The notes under the pieces: model-generated
The model's database searches: none
Seen by the model: only the letters and a program-made list of their open reading frames with translations
Told to the model about the DNA's origin: nothing
Position numbers and translations under genes: made by a program
Shown: piece after piece, positions 9,073 to 23,119 of the stretch
Layout of the letters: each line of letters begins with the position of its first letter
Position numbering within the stretch: position 1 is the first letter of the stretch
NCBI GenBank assembly: GCA_964512225.1
Contig: CAZEKB010000022.1
Coordinates: 11,000-74,999, forward strand
DNA length: 64,000 nucleotides
Reading direction: 5' to 3'
DNA from: CAZEKB01 sp964512225
Lineage (GTDB): Bacteria > Myxococcota_A > UBA796 > UBA9615

Positions 9073-10019
9073 TCGGCGGGGATGTCGACGACGCCGGAGC
9101 AGATGTCGGAGAGGCGGTTGCTGGCGGTGAGCGACTGGTTGACCGCGTAGCGGAGCACGAAGTCCGAGTCGGCGTCGACGCCCAGGGGCTCGGCCCACAC
9201 GGCGAGCATGCGCAGGGTCTTGTCGCCCGGGCGCTCGACGTTGATCTCCACGCTGTAGGACTGGATCAGGCCGTTGCCGCCGTTGTTGGCGTACACGGGC
9301 GCCAGGTTGTAGGTGAGGATCGCGAGCACGCCCACCTCCACGTCGCCCTGGTCGGGGTCGGACAGGGGCACGACGCCGTGCCGCAGGTCGAGCATCAGGT
9401 CGTAGGCGGGGAGGTCGACGCCGGCGACGGTCGCGGGGTTCGCGACGTTCTCCGTGAACAGCAGCGAGGTCCCGTACGGGGTGGGGTCGAAGTCCTCCGC
9501 GAAGGGCTCCAGGTCCTCCGCGATCGGACCGAACTCTCCATTGGCCGACGCGGTCTGGAAGTCCTCGCGGGGGGTCACGTAGGTGCGCGCGTATTCCTCC
9601 CAGGACGAGTCGAACACGGTGTCCTGGTCCGGTCGGAGCAGGAAGTCCTCGGCGCGGGTCCAGACGCACTCCATCTCGGCCAGGGACACGACGCCCTTCG
9701 CGTTCTCGATCGTGCGGTTGCCTTCGAGCGGGAAGTGGGCGACGTCCTCCCAGACGAGGTCGCCGATCGTGAACGAGTCGAGCGGCTCCTGCCCCTCTTC
9801 GTCGCCCGCGCCCACGCCCGTGAGCTCGAAGCCCTCGTCGAAGTACCAGTTCATGAAGCCCTGGATGCCGGCGCCGAACACCGCATCGGACTTGTAGAAC
9901 TCGCGCATCATGTACGAGGTGGAGTCGTCGAGCCCTTCCGGCGCGGGGGGCGGCCGGCAGCCCGCGAGGGCGGCGAAGGAGACGACGAGGAGGGCGGCGA
10001 GGAGTCGGGACGTACGCAT
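9069..10019 (-). CDS. Lipoprotein of a three-member paralogous family (member B)
   Basis: 316 residues from the ATG at 10019. The signal peptide ends LAALAGC (Cys21 lipobox). The body carries the family signatures PAPEGLDDS, REFYKSDAVFGAGIQGFMNW, AEMECVW, RPDQDTVF and the downstream IQSYSVEINVERPGDKTLRMLAVWAE block. It is much closer to member C than to A, for example in the GIQGFMNW and NVERPG segments. The likely location is lipid-anchored in the outer membrane or periplasm. Function unknown. An 84-base gap separates it from member C upstream; the overlap with member A downstream indicates translational coupling. Confidence 0.82.
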   Translation of the reverse strand: MRTSRLLAALLVVSFAALAGCRPPPAPEGLDDSTSYMMREFYKSDAVFGAGIQGFMNWYFDEGFELTGVGAGDEEGQEPLDSFTIGDLVWEDVAHFPLEGNRTIENAKGVVSLAEMECVWTRAEDFLLRPDQDTVFDSSWEEYARTYVTPREDFQTASANGEFGPIAEDLEPFAEDFDPTPYGTSLLFTENVANPATVAGVDLPAYDLMLDLRHGVVPLSDPDQGDVEVGVLAILTYNLAPVYANNGGNGLIQSYSVEINVERPGDKTLRMLAVWAEPLGVDADSDFVLRYAVNQSLTASNRLSDICSGVVDIPAE

Positions 10020-10103
10020 TGCGGCCCCTATCTCGCGGATCCGACGCGTGATTGCAAGGGTTGCGTTATGGACAAGTTATGACGACGCCCCGCGGGGGGG
10101 CGG

Positions 10104-11116
10104 TCACTTGCGCCGACGCACCGCGAACGGCAGGAGCACGAGCAGCCACGCGGGGCTCGCCGAGACGCGCCCGACCTGACTGCAGTCGGAGGGGGCGTCG
10201 TCGACGACCTGGTCGACCGCGGCGCAGGCCTCGCTCAAGGCGTTGCTGGAGTCCAGGGCCTTGCCCACGGCGACGCGCCGGGCGAGCTCGTCGTCGATCG
10301 TGAGGTTCTCGCTCAGGGTCTGGGCCCACACGGTGAGCATGCGCACCGTCTTGTTGCCGGGTCGCTCGACGTTGATCTCGATGCTGTAGGTCTGGGCGAT
10401 GCCGTTGCCCGCTCCGTTCACCACCGGGTCGCGGATGTGGGTCGCGATCACGAAGGCCCCGAGCTCCTCGCCGTCGACCTCGTAGCTCCCGTGCCGGAAG
10501 TCGAGGAACAGGGGGTAGGCGTCCAGGTCCACGCCGAACGCGCTCACCGGGTTCGCCATGTTCTCGGTGAACAGCAGCGTGGACTCGTAGGGGCCGACGT
10601 CGAACGACTCCGCGAACGGGTCGAGCGTGTCCGGGATCGGGTCGTAGCCCGTCTCGTTGCCGTCCTCGTACCGGTCGCGCGACGACGTGTACGTGCGGTC
10701 GTAGCCCTCCCACGCGTCCTCGAACACGACGTGCTGATCGGGGCGCACGAGGAACGTCTCGGCGGTGCGCCACGTGCAGTCCATCTCCGCTACGGAGACC
10801 ACGCCCAGCGCCTCCCCGAGGGTCCGCTCGCCGTTGTAGGGGTAGTTGACGACGTCCTCCGGCGCCAGGTCGGCCACCACGAACGAGTCGACCGGCTCCT
10901 CGTCCTCGCCGCCGGGGGAGAGGCCCGTCAGCTCCTGGCCGCCCCCGTCGACGAACCAGTCCATGAAGCCCTGGATGCCGATCTCGAACGTGGCGTCGTC
11001 CGAGTAGAACTCGCGGAAGACGAAGGAGCTCGCTTCGTCGAGGCCCTCGGGGGCGTCGGGGAGCGGCTCGCATCCGGTGGCGAGCACGAGGGCCGCCAGG
11101 GCCAGGGTCGGACGAT

Positions 11117-11120
<4 letters not shown>
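10104..11120 (-). CDS. Lipoprotein of the same family with an added MYXO-CTERM-like tail (member C)
   Basis: 338 residues from the ATG at 11120, which overlaps the stop of the MopE-repeat gene (ATGA). The N-terminal leader ends LATGC (Cys17 lipobox). Family signatures follow: DAPEGLDEASSF, REFYSDDATFEIGIQGFMDW, AEMDCTW, LVRPDQHVVF and SIEINVERPGNKTVRMLTVWAQ. Unlike members A and B it continues into a Cys-containing linker, a hydrophobic stretch (SPAWLLVLLPFAV) and RRRK at the very end, resembling a short MYXO-CTERM sorting signal. A protein with both a lipobox and this tail is unusual. Function unknown; coupling implies it works with the giant MopE-repeat protein. Confidence 0.83.
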
Positions 11121-16603
<5,483 letters not shown>

Positions 16604-16641
16604 GGGGGTCTCCTCGACGTCGCGCGGGGCGACGCGGGGCG

Positions 16642-17976
16642 TCATGCCCGGACGGGGGTCAGGCCTTCTTCGGTCCAGAGCCACAGATCGTCGCTCAGCG
16701 GTCGAGGACGACGTCGGTAGTTCGATTGGGTGCGGCGCGCGAGGTGATCGCGGGCCTCGGCGGTGTCCCGCCATACGTGGATGCACTCCGCGGCGGGCAT
16801 GGCGACCAGCAGCGGCGACCCCAGCTCGGCCTCGAGCGAGGCGCGCAGGCTCGGGCAGAGGAGCAGCCCGCTGTCGTACCCGTGGCCCGCGAGCTGGACG
16901 CCGTGCAGGCGGTCCGAGTCGTCGCGCAGCTCCACCCAGGCCGCTCCCCCGGCGTCCTGTTGGGAGACCGCCCAGGAGAGCAGCTCCCGGCGGTCGATGC
17001 CCCAGCGATCAGCCTCCGCCGCGGGGATGAACGTGATGCGGTCGGAGCTGTCCAGGACCGGACAGGCCACGATGCTGGGGGCGATGGGCACCCATACGAT
17101 GTCCAGGGCCTCCACGGCCGTCCGGGGCCGCAGAACCACCCGCAGGAAGTCGCGGACGTCGTCCCACTCGAGCCCCTCCCACTCCGCCCCGGGGGCGCGG
17201 TGGGCGCGGTCGTCCATGCGCGACGCGAGGGACTCGAGGTCGCCGTCCGCGAGGTAGGCGCGGTAGGCGTTGGAGGGCTGGATGCGCAGGCAGCCCCCGA
17301 CGAGCATCCCCTCCTCGTCGATGAACCACGTATTGCCGCGCATGTCCCCGGCGCGGTCGTTCAGGAGTTGGACCAGCGCGAGCGTGAAGAACTCCGGGGC
17401 GAGCAGGTCCGCGGGGGCCAGCTCGATGGAGCCGAGGATGCCCTCGACCACGTCGTCGAGCCCCTCGAACGGGCCCTCGGCGGTGGCCACCACGACGCCC
17501 TGCTCGTTCCCGAGCGCGAGGATGCGCCAGACGACCGGCTCGCCCGCGTCCGTGGGGGGGAGCACCCAGCCCCAGGACGCGGCCCAGCCGTCCTCTCCCC
17601 AGCGCGCGAGGCGGGTCCCCTTGGGCGGAGCGAGGGCGGTCCGGCCGCCGAGGACGGTGGTGCAGGCGTCCAGCAGCCCCTGGGGGCCGGACACCGCCAG
17701 CGGATGCGCGGCGAGGGTGAGCCGCGTCCCCACCGAGTAGCTGGGCGCGGCGCGGACGACGTCCTCGGCGCCCGGGAGCTCGGCCCAGTCGTGGGGGAGG
17801 CTCAGGGAGAAGCGGGTGTAGGGGCCGTACTGAACCGCGCGACGTCGCCAGGAGCGGGGGGGCGGTCGGGGCGGGGGGACGGGGGCGATCCAGGCCCGCC
17901 GGGGCGCGTCGAGGTCCGGGGTCGCGGACTTCGACATCCGCTCGCGGAACGCATCGATGAGTCGCTTCGGTGGCAT
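16642..17976 (-). CDS. Uncharacterised protein with possible YtpQ/DUF1444-like C-terminal region
   Basis: 444 residues, cytoplasmic by composition (no signal peptide or membrane segment). The first 45 residues are Pro/Arg-rich, then a region with PYTRFSLSLPHDWAEL. The centre has a LVQLLNDRAGDMRGNTWFID stretch. The C-terminal half includes ITFIPAAEADRWGIDRRELLSWAV, which resembles the conserved core of YtpQ/DUF1444 proteins, but this is a weak, eye-only match. No catalytic motif is visible. The ATG at 17976 has no obvious ribosome-binding site. It lies 38 bases upstream of the giant MopE gene on the same strand, so it may be transcribed with it, or be the end of the unit that starts with the amidase. 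Confidence 0.6.
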   Translation of the reverse strand: MPPKRLIDAFRERMSKSATPDLDAPRRAWIAPVPPPRPPPRSWRRRAVQYGPYTRFSLSLPHDWAELPGAEDVVRAAPSYSVGTRLTLAAHPLAVSGPQGLLDACTTVLGGRTALAPPKGTRLARWGEDGWAASWGWVLPPTDAGEPVVWRILALGNEQGVVVATAEGPFEGLDDVVEGILGSIELAPADLLAPEFFTLALVQLLNDRAGDMRGNTWFIDEEGMLVGGCLRIQPSNAYRAYLADGDLESLASRMDDRAHRAPGAEWEGLEWDDVRDFLRVVLRPRTAVEALDIVWVPIAPSIVACPVLDSSDRITFIPAAEADRWGIDRRELLSWAVSQQDAGGAAWVELRDDSDRLHGVQLAGHGYDSGLLLCPSLRASLEAELGSPLLVAMPAAECIHVWRDTAEARDHLARRTQSNYRRRPRPLSDDLWLWTEEGLTPVRA

Positions 17977-18066
17977 TGGGTCGCCGTCAACTTACCACGC
18001 GCGCGGCGCACCCGCGGTAGGGCCCCCGCCCGCCCGTCGGGGCGACGTGCAGCGATCAGAGGTCGA

Positions 18067-20352
18067 TCAGTAGACCTCGATCGTGGTCTCGAAGGTGTCG
18101 ACCACGTTGCCGACCGGGTCGTAGGCCGTGGCCACGAGGTTGCGGGTGCCTCCGTAGTTGAACCGGTAGTCGAGGATGAACTCCGGCCCGAGCGTGTACT
18201 GGTTGCTCGTGTTCTGGTCCCGCAGGGCCCAGCCGTCGATCTCGATCACGACCTTGTAGGTGCCCGCGGGCGCCACCGCGTCGAACTTGTACTGGTGCCA
18301 CGCGCTGCGGGTCCAGGTGACGTCGAGATCGTTGGACGGGACCACGATCGTCACGGTCGTCGTGTCCACCAGCGACCCCGCGGCGTCGAAGGCCCGCACC
18401 ACGATGGGCTGCTCTCCGGCGACGGGGAAGTCGTAGTAGATCTCGTACTCGTCGGGGAGCCCGCGGGTGGCCCCCGTGGCCATGTCCGCGAGCACCGAGC
18501 CGTTCCACACGTACTCGACCTCGGCCACGCCCGGGGTGGCCTCCGTCGTGAGCCGGATCACCTGGCCGGTGACCTCGTAGCCGTCGACCTGGATCAGCCC
18601 GCCGCCGCCGGTGGTCGTGCCGTCGACGTCGATGTACGAGAAGCCCTCGGCGACGAGGTTGCCCGCGCCGTCGTAGGCCCGCGCCTGGAGGAGGCGGTTC
18701 GGCCCGAGCCAGCTGAACGTGTAGTCCAGGGCGAAGCCGGGGGCGGGGGCCCGGTGGGAGCCGGTGCCGATGTCGCGCAGCGCCCAGCCGTCGACCCAGT
18801 ACTTCACGTAGGAGGCGCCCGCCGCGCCGGGGACGCTCATGCGGTACGTGGGGCCGGAGACCTTCGTCGCCGACGGCGTCATGCCCGTGGCCACGTTCTG
18901 CACCGTGATGCTGATCGTATCGGTCGCCAGGAGCGCGCCCGCGTTGCTGTAGCCGCGCGCCGTGATCGACCGGGTGCCGATCGTGTCGAACCGATAGCCC
19001 ACGTTCACCGGGTTGGCCGTCAGGTGGTGCGCGAGCAGGTACGGGCCCGCCCACACCTCGGCGTGATCGACGCCCGTGTTGGCCACGCGCATGATCACCG
19101 GGTTGCTGACCGTCGCGCCGTGGGCGGGGGTCTCGAACGTGATCGAGGCCGGGGCCGGGCCGTCCGGCAGGGTCGGCGCGTCGGGCACGTCGTCGTCCGG
19201 GGGCGCGGAGCCGTCCACGCCGCCGTTCGCGAAGTTCGTGACCATCTGCATGTACTGCGTCCACGGGAAGTGGGGGCCCGGGTCGTAGCGGTAGGCGCAG
19301 CCGGAGCCCTGGATCTCGCCGTGGCCGACGATGTGGCTGCGATCGATCGGGATGCCGTACTGCGTGACCAGCCAGGCGGTCAGGCGCGCCGACGCGTCGA
19401 GGATCTCCGGCGTCCAGGTGCCCGCGTTGTTGGCGGCGCCCTCGTGCTCGATCCCGACCGTGTCGTTGTTGCTGCCGCACACGTGCCACGCCTTGCGGTG
19501 GTCGCGGACCTGCTGGGTGACCTCGCCGTCGGACTTCCGCACGACGTAGTGGGCGGACACGTTCGACGACGGGTTCTGGAACCAGGAGATGGCGCCGTTG
19601 TACGAGCCCTCGACCGTGTGGATGACCACGCGACGGATCGACGACGCACCCCCGGAGCGGGAGGACTGGTTGCTCGAGTGGGCGGGCACGAACCGGGCCG
19701 CGCCGGGGTAGTCGATCGTCCCCGCGAACAGGCCGCTCTCGGCCCGCGGGCCCTCGACGAAGCGGACGTCGGCCAGGCCGGGCAGCTCGCGCGCAGCGAT
19801 CACGACCTCGTCGCCGCTCTCGGTCGGGACGTGGAGGCCGCGCTGGAGCGTGCGGAAGACGTCCATGGCGAACTCGTGGTTCATCCACTCCTGCTCGTAC
19901 TCGCTCCACAGCACCAGGGTCGACCACCAGGTGTGGTCCGCGCGGTTCGCGGACGCCCAGGTGCCGGAGTCGGCGGCGAGGTCGGCGAGGACGGCGGCGG
20001 CGCCGAACACGTTCTCTTCGCGATCCTCGGCGATGTCCGCGGCCGGGAAGCCCGTCAGCGCGGCCGCGGCGTCCACCTGGTCGGGCCGCAGCCCCATCCA
20101 GCCGTGGGCGGGCGCGTGCTCGTCGTGATCGTGGTCGCCGGGGGCGAACGAAGACGTGTGCCACGCGACGGCGGCGAGGAGGTCCGCGGGGACCCCGTAC
20201 TGGGCGCCGGCGGCCTCGAAGACGTCGGCGGCGGGGCGGGCGCGGAGCTCCTGGAGGTCGGCCTGGCCGACCGGGGAGCCGGAGTCGAAGGGGTCGGCAT
20301 AGCAGCCGACGAGGAGGAACGGGACGAGGGCGAGAGACGCGCGTGCAGACAT
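18067..20352 (-). CDS. N-acetylmuramoyl-L-alanine amidase lipoprotein with C-terminal Ig-like repeats
   Basis: 761 residues. Signal peptide with lipobox LVGC (Cys17). Residues about 45-170 resemble a lytic-transglycosylase/lysozyme fold, but the place of the usual catalytic Glu reads AVAWHTSSF. Residues about 238-365 form an Amidase_2/PGRP zinc amidase: His245 (VVIHTVEG), GIEHEG at 300-305, His344 (GHGEI) and Asp358 (DPGPHFPW) match the AmiD-type metal and catalytic positions. Three or more beta-sandwich repeats follow, with recurring Y(V/T)KYWVDGWALRD-like and WNGSVLADMATG-like text. It should cleave the peptide from MurNAc in peptidoglycan, anchored in the outer membrane or facing the periplasm. 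Cleaving foreign walls is an alternative. Confidence 0.88.
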   Translation of the reverse strand: MSARASLALVPFLLVGCYADPFDSGSPVGQADLQELRARPAADVFEAAGAQYGVPADLLAAVAWHTSSFAPGDHDHDEHAPAHGWMGLRPDQVDAAAALTGFPAADIAEDREENVFGAAAVLADLAADSGTWASANRADHTWWSTLVLWSEYEQEWMNHEFAMDVFRTLQRGLHVPTESGDEVVIAARELPGLADVRFVEGPRAESGLFAGTIDYPGAARFVPAHSSNQSSRSGGASSIRRVVIHTVEGSYNGAISWFQNPSSNVSAHYVVRKSDGEVTQQVRDHRKAWHVCGSNNDTVGIEHEGAANNAGTWTPEILDASARLTAWLVTQYGIPIDRSHIVGHGEIQGSGCAYRYDPGPHFPWTQYMQMVTNFANGGVDGSAPPDDDVPDAPTLPDGPAPASITFETPAHGATVSNPVIMRVANTGVDHAEVWAGPYLLAHHLTANPVNVGYRFDTIGTRSITARGYSNAGALLATDTISITVQNVATGMTPSATKVSGPTYRMSVPGAAGASYVKYWVDGWALRDIGTGSHRAPAPGFALDYTFSWLGPNRLLQARAYDGAGNLVAEGFSYIDVDGTTTGGGGLIQVDGYEVTGQVIRLTTEATPGVAEVEYVWNGSVLADMATGATRGLPDEYEIYYDFPVAGEQPIVVRAFDAAGSLVDTTTVTIVVPSNDLDVTWTRSAWHQYKFDAVAPAGTYKVVIEIDGWALRDQNTSNQYTLGPEFILDYRFNYGGTRNLVATAYDPVGNVVDTFETTIEVY

Positions 20353-20597
20353 GCGCCCCCTTTGAGCAATGCCCGTGCCGGCCCTCGTCGAGATCGTCGC
20401 GAGGCCGCGACGTCCAGCGTTCAGGGCGCTGGGGCGGGGAGCCGAGCAGGCGAGCTCGCCCTCCGGCCGGTCACTACGCTGACCAGGCGGGGTGCAGGTT
20501 CGCCGTCAAGGCCGGTCTCTGTAGTGACCACCTGGGGCTGCCGCCCGCGTTCAGGGGCGGGTGGCTCTGTGGATTCGGCGTGACGAGAGGGCGATCG
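20353..20597. other. Intergenic region between HDOD gene and amidase gene
   Basis: A 245-base gap between two minus-strand genes, probably holding the amidase promoter and the end of the HDOD transcript. It contains several short inverted repeats (listed separately) and a GGTCActacgcTGACC dyad at 20469-20484. I cannot identify a -35/-10 pair with confidence in this GC-rich sequence, and see no coding frame with family resemblance. Confidence 0.5.
20469..20529. repeat. 9-base perfect inverted repeat GGTCACTAC / GTAGTGACC
   Basis: GGTCACTAC at 20469-20477 is the exact reverse complement of GTAGTGACC at 20521-20529, with 43 bases between. The left arm also takes part in a tighter GGTCA/TGACC dyad. 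It could be a paired operator, a long-range RNA stem upstream of the amidase gene, or chance. No target-site duplication supporting a transposon end is evident. Confidence 0.45.
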
Positions 20598-20602
20598 TCA
20601 CG
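20579..20602 (-). terminator. Possible transcription-terminating hairpin at the end of the HDOD gene
   Basis: CGTGACGA (20579-20586) and TCGTCACG (20595-20602) form a perfect 8-base stem with an 8-base loop, overlapping the HDOD stop codon at 20598-20600. No T-run follows in the minus direction, so it is not a canonical intrinsic terminator. It may act as a processing or stability hairpin. Confidence 0.35.
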
Positions 20603-21689
20603 TCTTCGCAGCGCCGGCCGGCTCCTCGTGTGACCACTCGGCGAGCGCGGTCTTCGCCGCCGCCGTCATGACGTCGGGGTCGACCCCGAGGATGTCGGCG
20701 CAGGTGGCGAGGACGCCCTCGGCGGCGCCCCCCTCGCGGTAGCGCACCCCGACGAGGGTGGCCGCCGAGGAGGCCCCGGCGACGAGGGCGGCGTAGCGGG
20801 CGGGCGGAGTCCCCGGGGGGTGGGCGAGCGGGTCGTGGTGCTTCTCGGCCACGGCGGCGAGGATCGAGGGCAGCTGCCAGCGCCTCAGGATCACCGCGCC
20901 GATCGTCTCGTGGAAGCGGGCGAGCTCGGTCGCCAGCTGCCCGCGGGCGATCCCGTCGGCCGGAGCCTCCCGGCCGAGCCCGTGGAAGAGATCGATGATC
21001 GCGACCTCCCCCACGTTGTGCAGGAGCGCGATCGTGTAGATGGCGCCGGGCTCTCGCCGGAGCTGGTCGCGGGCCACGATCTCGGCCGTGCGGGCAGAGA
21101 TGAGCGTGTGCCGCCAGACGTTGGCGAGCAGCGGGTCCCACGGGGACTCGGGTCCGGCTCCGCCCCCGCCGACCGCTCCGGCGACGAGATCCCGAAGCAT
21201 CGGGAGCGGCAGCCGTCGGCCGATCTCATCGAGGTCGAGGCTGCGGCGGGCCATGCGGCTGGGCCCCTCCTGCAGCGACTGGAGCAGCTTGAGGGCGAGG
21301 GTCGGCTCGCCCCGCGCCGCCGCGATGAGCGAGTCGCGCGGGTCCGGCCGCCCACCCCCCTTGCGTCGTTTCGGGAGCGGCGGCGCCGCCTTGCCCGCGG
21401 CGAGGTTGGGGATGCGGGGGCGGGCGCGCTTGAGGTTCTGGTGGAAGGCCGCCACGACGGCGGCGGACTCGGGGCTCGGGCCCCCCGCGGCCTCCATGAC
21501 GCCGCTGGCGAGGGCGTCGAGCGACGGGTCGAGGTCGTCTCCGGACTCGTCCGGCGCGAGGGACCCGTCCGGCGGCGGCAGCTTCTCGGGGCGGGACTCC
21601 TCGAGGAACGCCGGGCGCACGCCGCCCTCGGCCTCTTTCGTCCACGCGCGGCCGTCCGAGCCCCGCTTCTTGTCGTCCTTGTCGCCCAA
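20598..21689 (-). CDS. HDOD-domain protein
   Basis: 363 residues, soluble. The first 115 residues are charged and Pro-rich, probably disordered. Residues about 120-325 carry an HDOD-type helical domain: a LALKLLQ region, WRHTLISARTAEIVAR at 192-207, ALLHNVGEVAIIDLF at 221-235, then an FHETIGAVILRRWQLP block typical of HDOD proteins. The HD-superfamily LLHD is LLHN here (Asn225 for Asp), so phosphohydrolase activity is unlikely. This is common in HDOD proteins, which mostly act as signalling or scaffolding modules. No receiver or GGDEF domain is attached. It is followed downstream by the amidase gene after 245 bases and lies 23 bases downstream of the aminopeptidase gene's end. Confidence 0.85.
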   Translation of the reverse strand: MGDKDDKKRGSDGRAWTKEAEGGVRPAFLEESRPEKLPPPDGSLAPDESGDDLDPSLDALASGVMEAAGGPSPESAAVVAAFHQNLKRARPRIPNLAAGKAAPPLPKRRKGGGRPDPRDSLIAAARGEPTLALKLLQSLQEGPSRMARRSLDLDEIGRRLPLPMLRDLVAGAVGGGGAGPESPWDPLLANVWRHTLISARTAEIVARDQLRREPGAIYTIALLHNVGEVAIIDLFHGLGREAPADGIARGQLATELARFHETIGAVILRRWQLPSILAAVAEKHHDPLAHPPGTPPARYAALVAGASSAATLVGVRYREGGAAEGVLATCADILGVDPDVMTAAAKTALAEWSHEEPAGAAKT

Positions 21690-21712
21690 CTCGTCCCCTC
21701 GAGGCGTCTTGC

Positions 21713-23119
21713 CTAGCCCGCGAATCGCTCTTCGGCCGCCGGTCCCGCCCCGACCAGGGTCTCGACCGCGCGACGGTCCTTCGGGATCGAAGCGGTCAGA
21801 ACCTCGGGGTAACTATCGGTCACGAGGACGTCGTCTTCAATTCGGATCCCCCCGAAACCGATCCACGTTTCGGCCGCGGCCCAGTCTACAGCCCCCGCGA
21901 GCCGCGCCCTCAGGGCGTCGTCGGCGAAGATCTCGGGGACGAAGTAGACCCCGGGCTCCACCGTCACGACCATCCCCGGGCACAGATCCCGGTCCAGGCG
22001 GAGGTACGCGAGCCCGAACTGATCCGAGCGGTCGCGGCCGGGCGGGTAGCCGATGTCACCGTACAGCTCGAGGTCGTGGACGTCCAGGCCCAGCAGGTGA
22101 CCGACGCCGTGGGGGAAGAACGCGGCGTGCGCGCCCTGCTCCACGAGGCCGTCGACGTCGCCGCGCAGGAGCCCTTCGTCCACCAGCCCCCGGGCGATGA
22201 CCCGGGCCGAGGCGAGGTGGACGTCGCGGTATCGGACCCCCGGGCGAACCCGCTCGATCCCCGCCTCCTGGGACGCGAGGACGAGGTCGTACATCGCGGC
22301 CTGGCGCGCGTCGAAGCGCCCATCCGCGGGCCAGGTCCGCGTGACGTCGGAGGCGTAGCCGCCCGGCTCCTCCGCTCCGGCGTCCACCAGCAGGAGGTCG
22401 TCCGCGGCGAGCCGCAGGCCCTGGGCGTGGCCGTGCAGCACCTCGCCCCGGACGGTCACGATCGACGGGTAGGCGCACGTCATCCCGTGCAGGCGGAAGG
22501 TCCCGTCGATGACCGCCTGGACCGCGTCCTCGGTGGTGCCCACGCGGGTGCACCGCATCCCCGCGACGTGGGCCCGGTGAGTGACCGCGGCGGCGCGGCG
22601 GATCGCGTCCACCTCGTCGTCGTCGCGCACGAGGCGCTGCGCCACCACGGCCGCGAGCAGATCCGCGTGCCCCGTGCCCGGGTCGGCCGAGTCGAGCGGG
22701 CGGCCGGTGAGGCGACGGCCCTCGGCGTTCGCCTGGGGGTCGGCCGTCACCAGCGTCCGGTAGTCGCCCGGGGCGAGCTCGCGGCGGGGCCGGACGGCGT
22801 CCGCGCCCACCCGGGCGGCCCGGGCGTCCGCGGCGGGCACCTCGCCGTGCCAGAGCGCGTCGCCCGGCTCGGGGAGGGGGAGGTACAGGGTCGTGCGCCC
22901 CGACGGCTCGATGACGGCGGCCGCGTTCGGGCTCGACAGCCCCACGTAGTACAGGAACGTCGAGTCCTGGCGGAACGGGTAGACGTTGAGGCGGAAGTTC
23001 CGGGCCAGGGGGAGGTGGCCCAGGAGCAGGATCGGCGCCCCGACGGCCTCGGCGAGGGCGGCGCGGCGGGCGATCAGGGTGGCCGCGGGCGGGGCGTGGG
23101 GGGCGGGATCCGCAGTCAT
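21713..23119 (-). CDS. pepP: Xaa-Pro aminopeptidase (aminopeptidase P, M24B)
   Basis: 468 residues. The N-terminal creatinase-type domain (about 1-165) contains RQDSTFLYYVGL, characteristic of PepP-like enzymes. The C-terminal pita-bread domain has all five metal ligands: Asp246 (LVDAG), Asp258 (SDVTRTW), His341 (HGVGHLLGLDVHD), Glu388 (TVEPGVY) and Glu428 (RIEDD). It removes an N-terminal residue that precedes proline, using two Mn or Zn ions, in the cytoplasm. The ATG at 23119 overlaps the stop of the glucanotransferase gene (ATGA), fixing the start and showing coupling. It is the last gene of a coupled methyltransferase-MazG-MalQ-PepP series. Confidence 0.94.
   Translation of the reverse strand: MTADPAPHAPPAATLIARRAALAEAVGAPILLLGHLPLARNFRLNVYPFRQDSTFLYYVGLSSPNAAAVIEPSGRTTLYLPLPEPGDALWHGEVPAADARAARVGADAVRPRRELAPGDYRTLVTADPQANAEGRRLTGRPLDSADPGTGHADLLAAVVAQRLVRDDDEVDAIRRAAAVTHRAHVAGMRCTRVGTTEDAVQAVIDGTFRLHGMTCAYPSIVTVRGEVLHGHAQGLRLAADDLLLVDAGAEEPGGYASDVTRTWPADGRFDARQAAMYDLVLASQEAGIERVRPGVRYRDVHLASARVIARGLVDEGLLRGDVDGLVEQGAHAAFFPHGVGHLLGLDVHDLELYGDIGYPPGRDRSDQFGLAYLRLDRDLCPGMVVTVEPGVYFVPEIFADDALRARLAGAVDWAAAETWIGFGGIRIEDDVLVTDSYPEVLTASIPKDRRAVETLVGAGPAAEERFAG

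Noticed and set aside
18056..20164. 702-codon minus-strand frame overlapping the amidase
   Set aside because: Arg-rich alternative frame of the amidase gene; signal peptide and amidase motifs are in the 761-codon frame.
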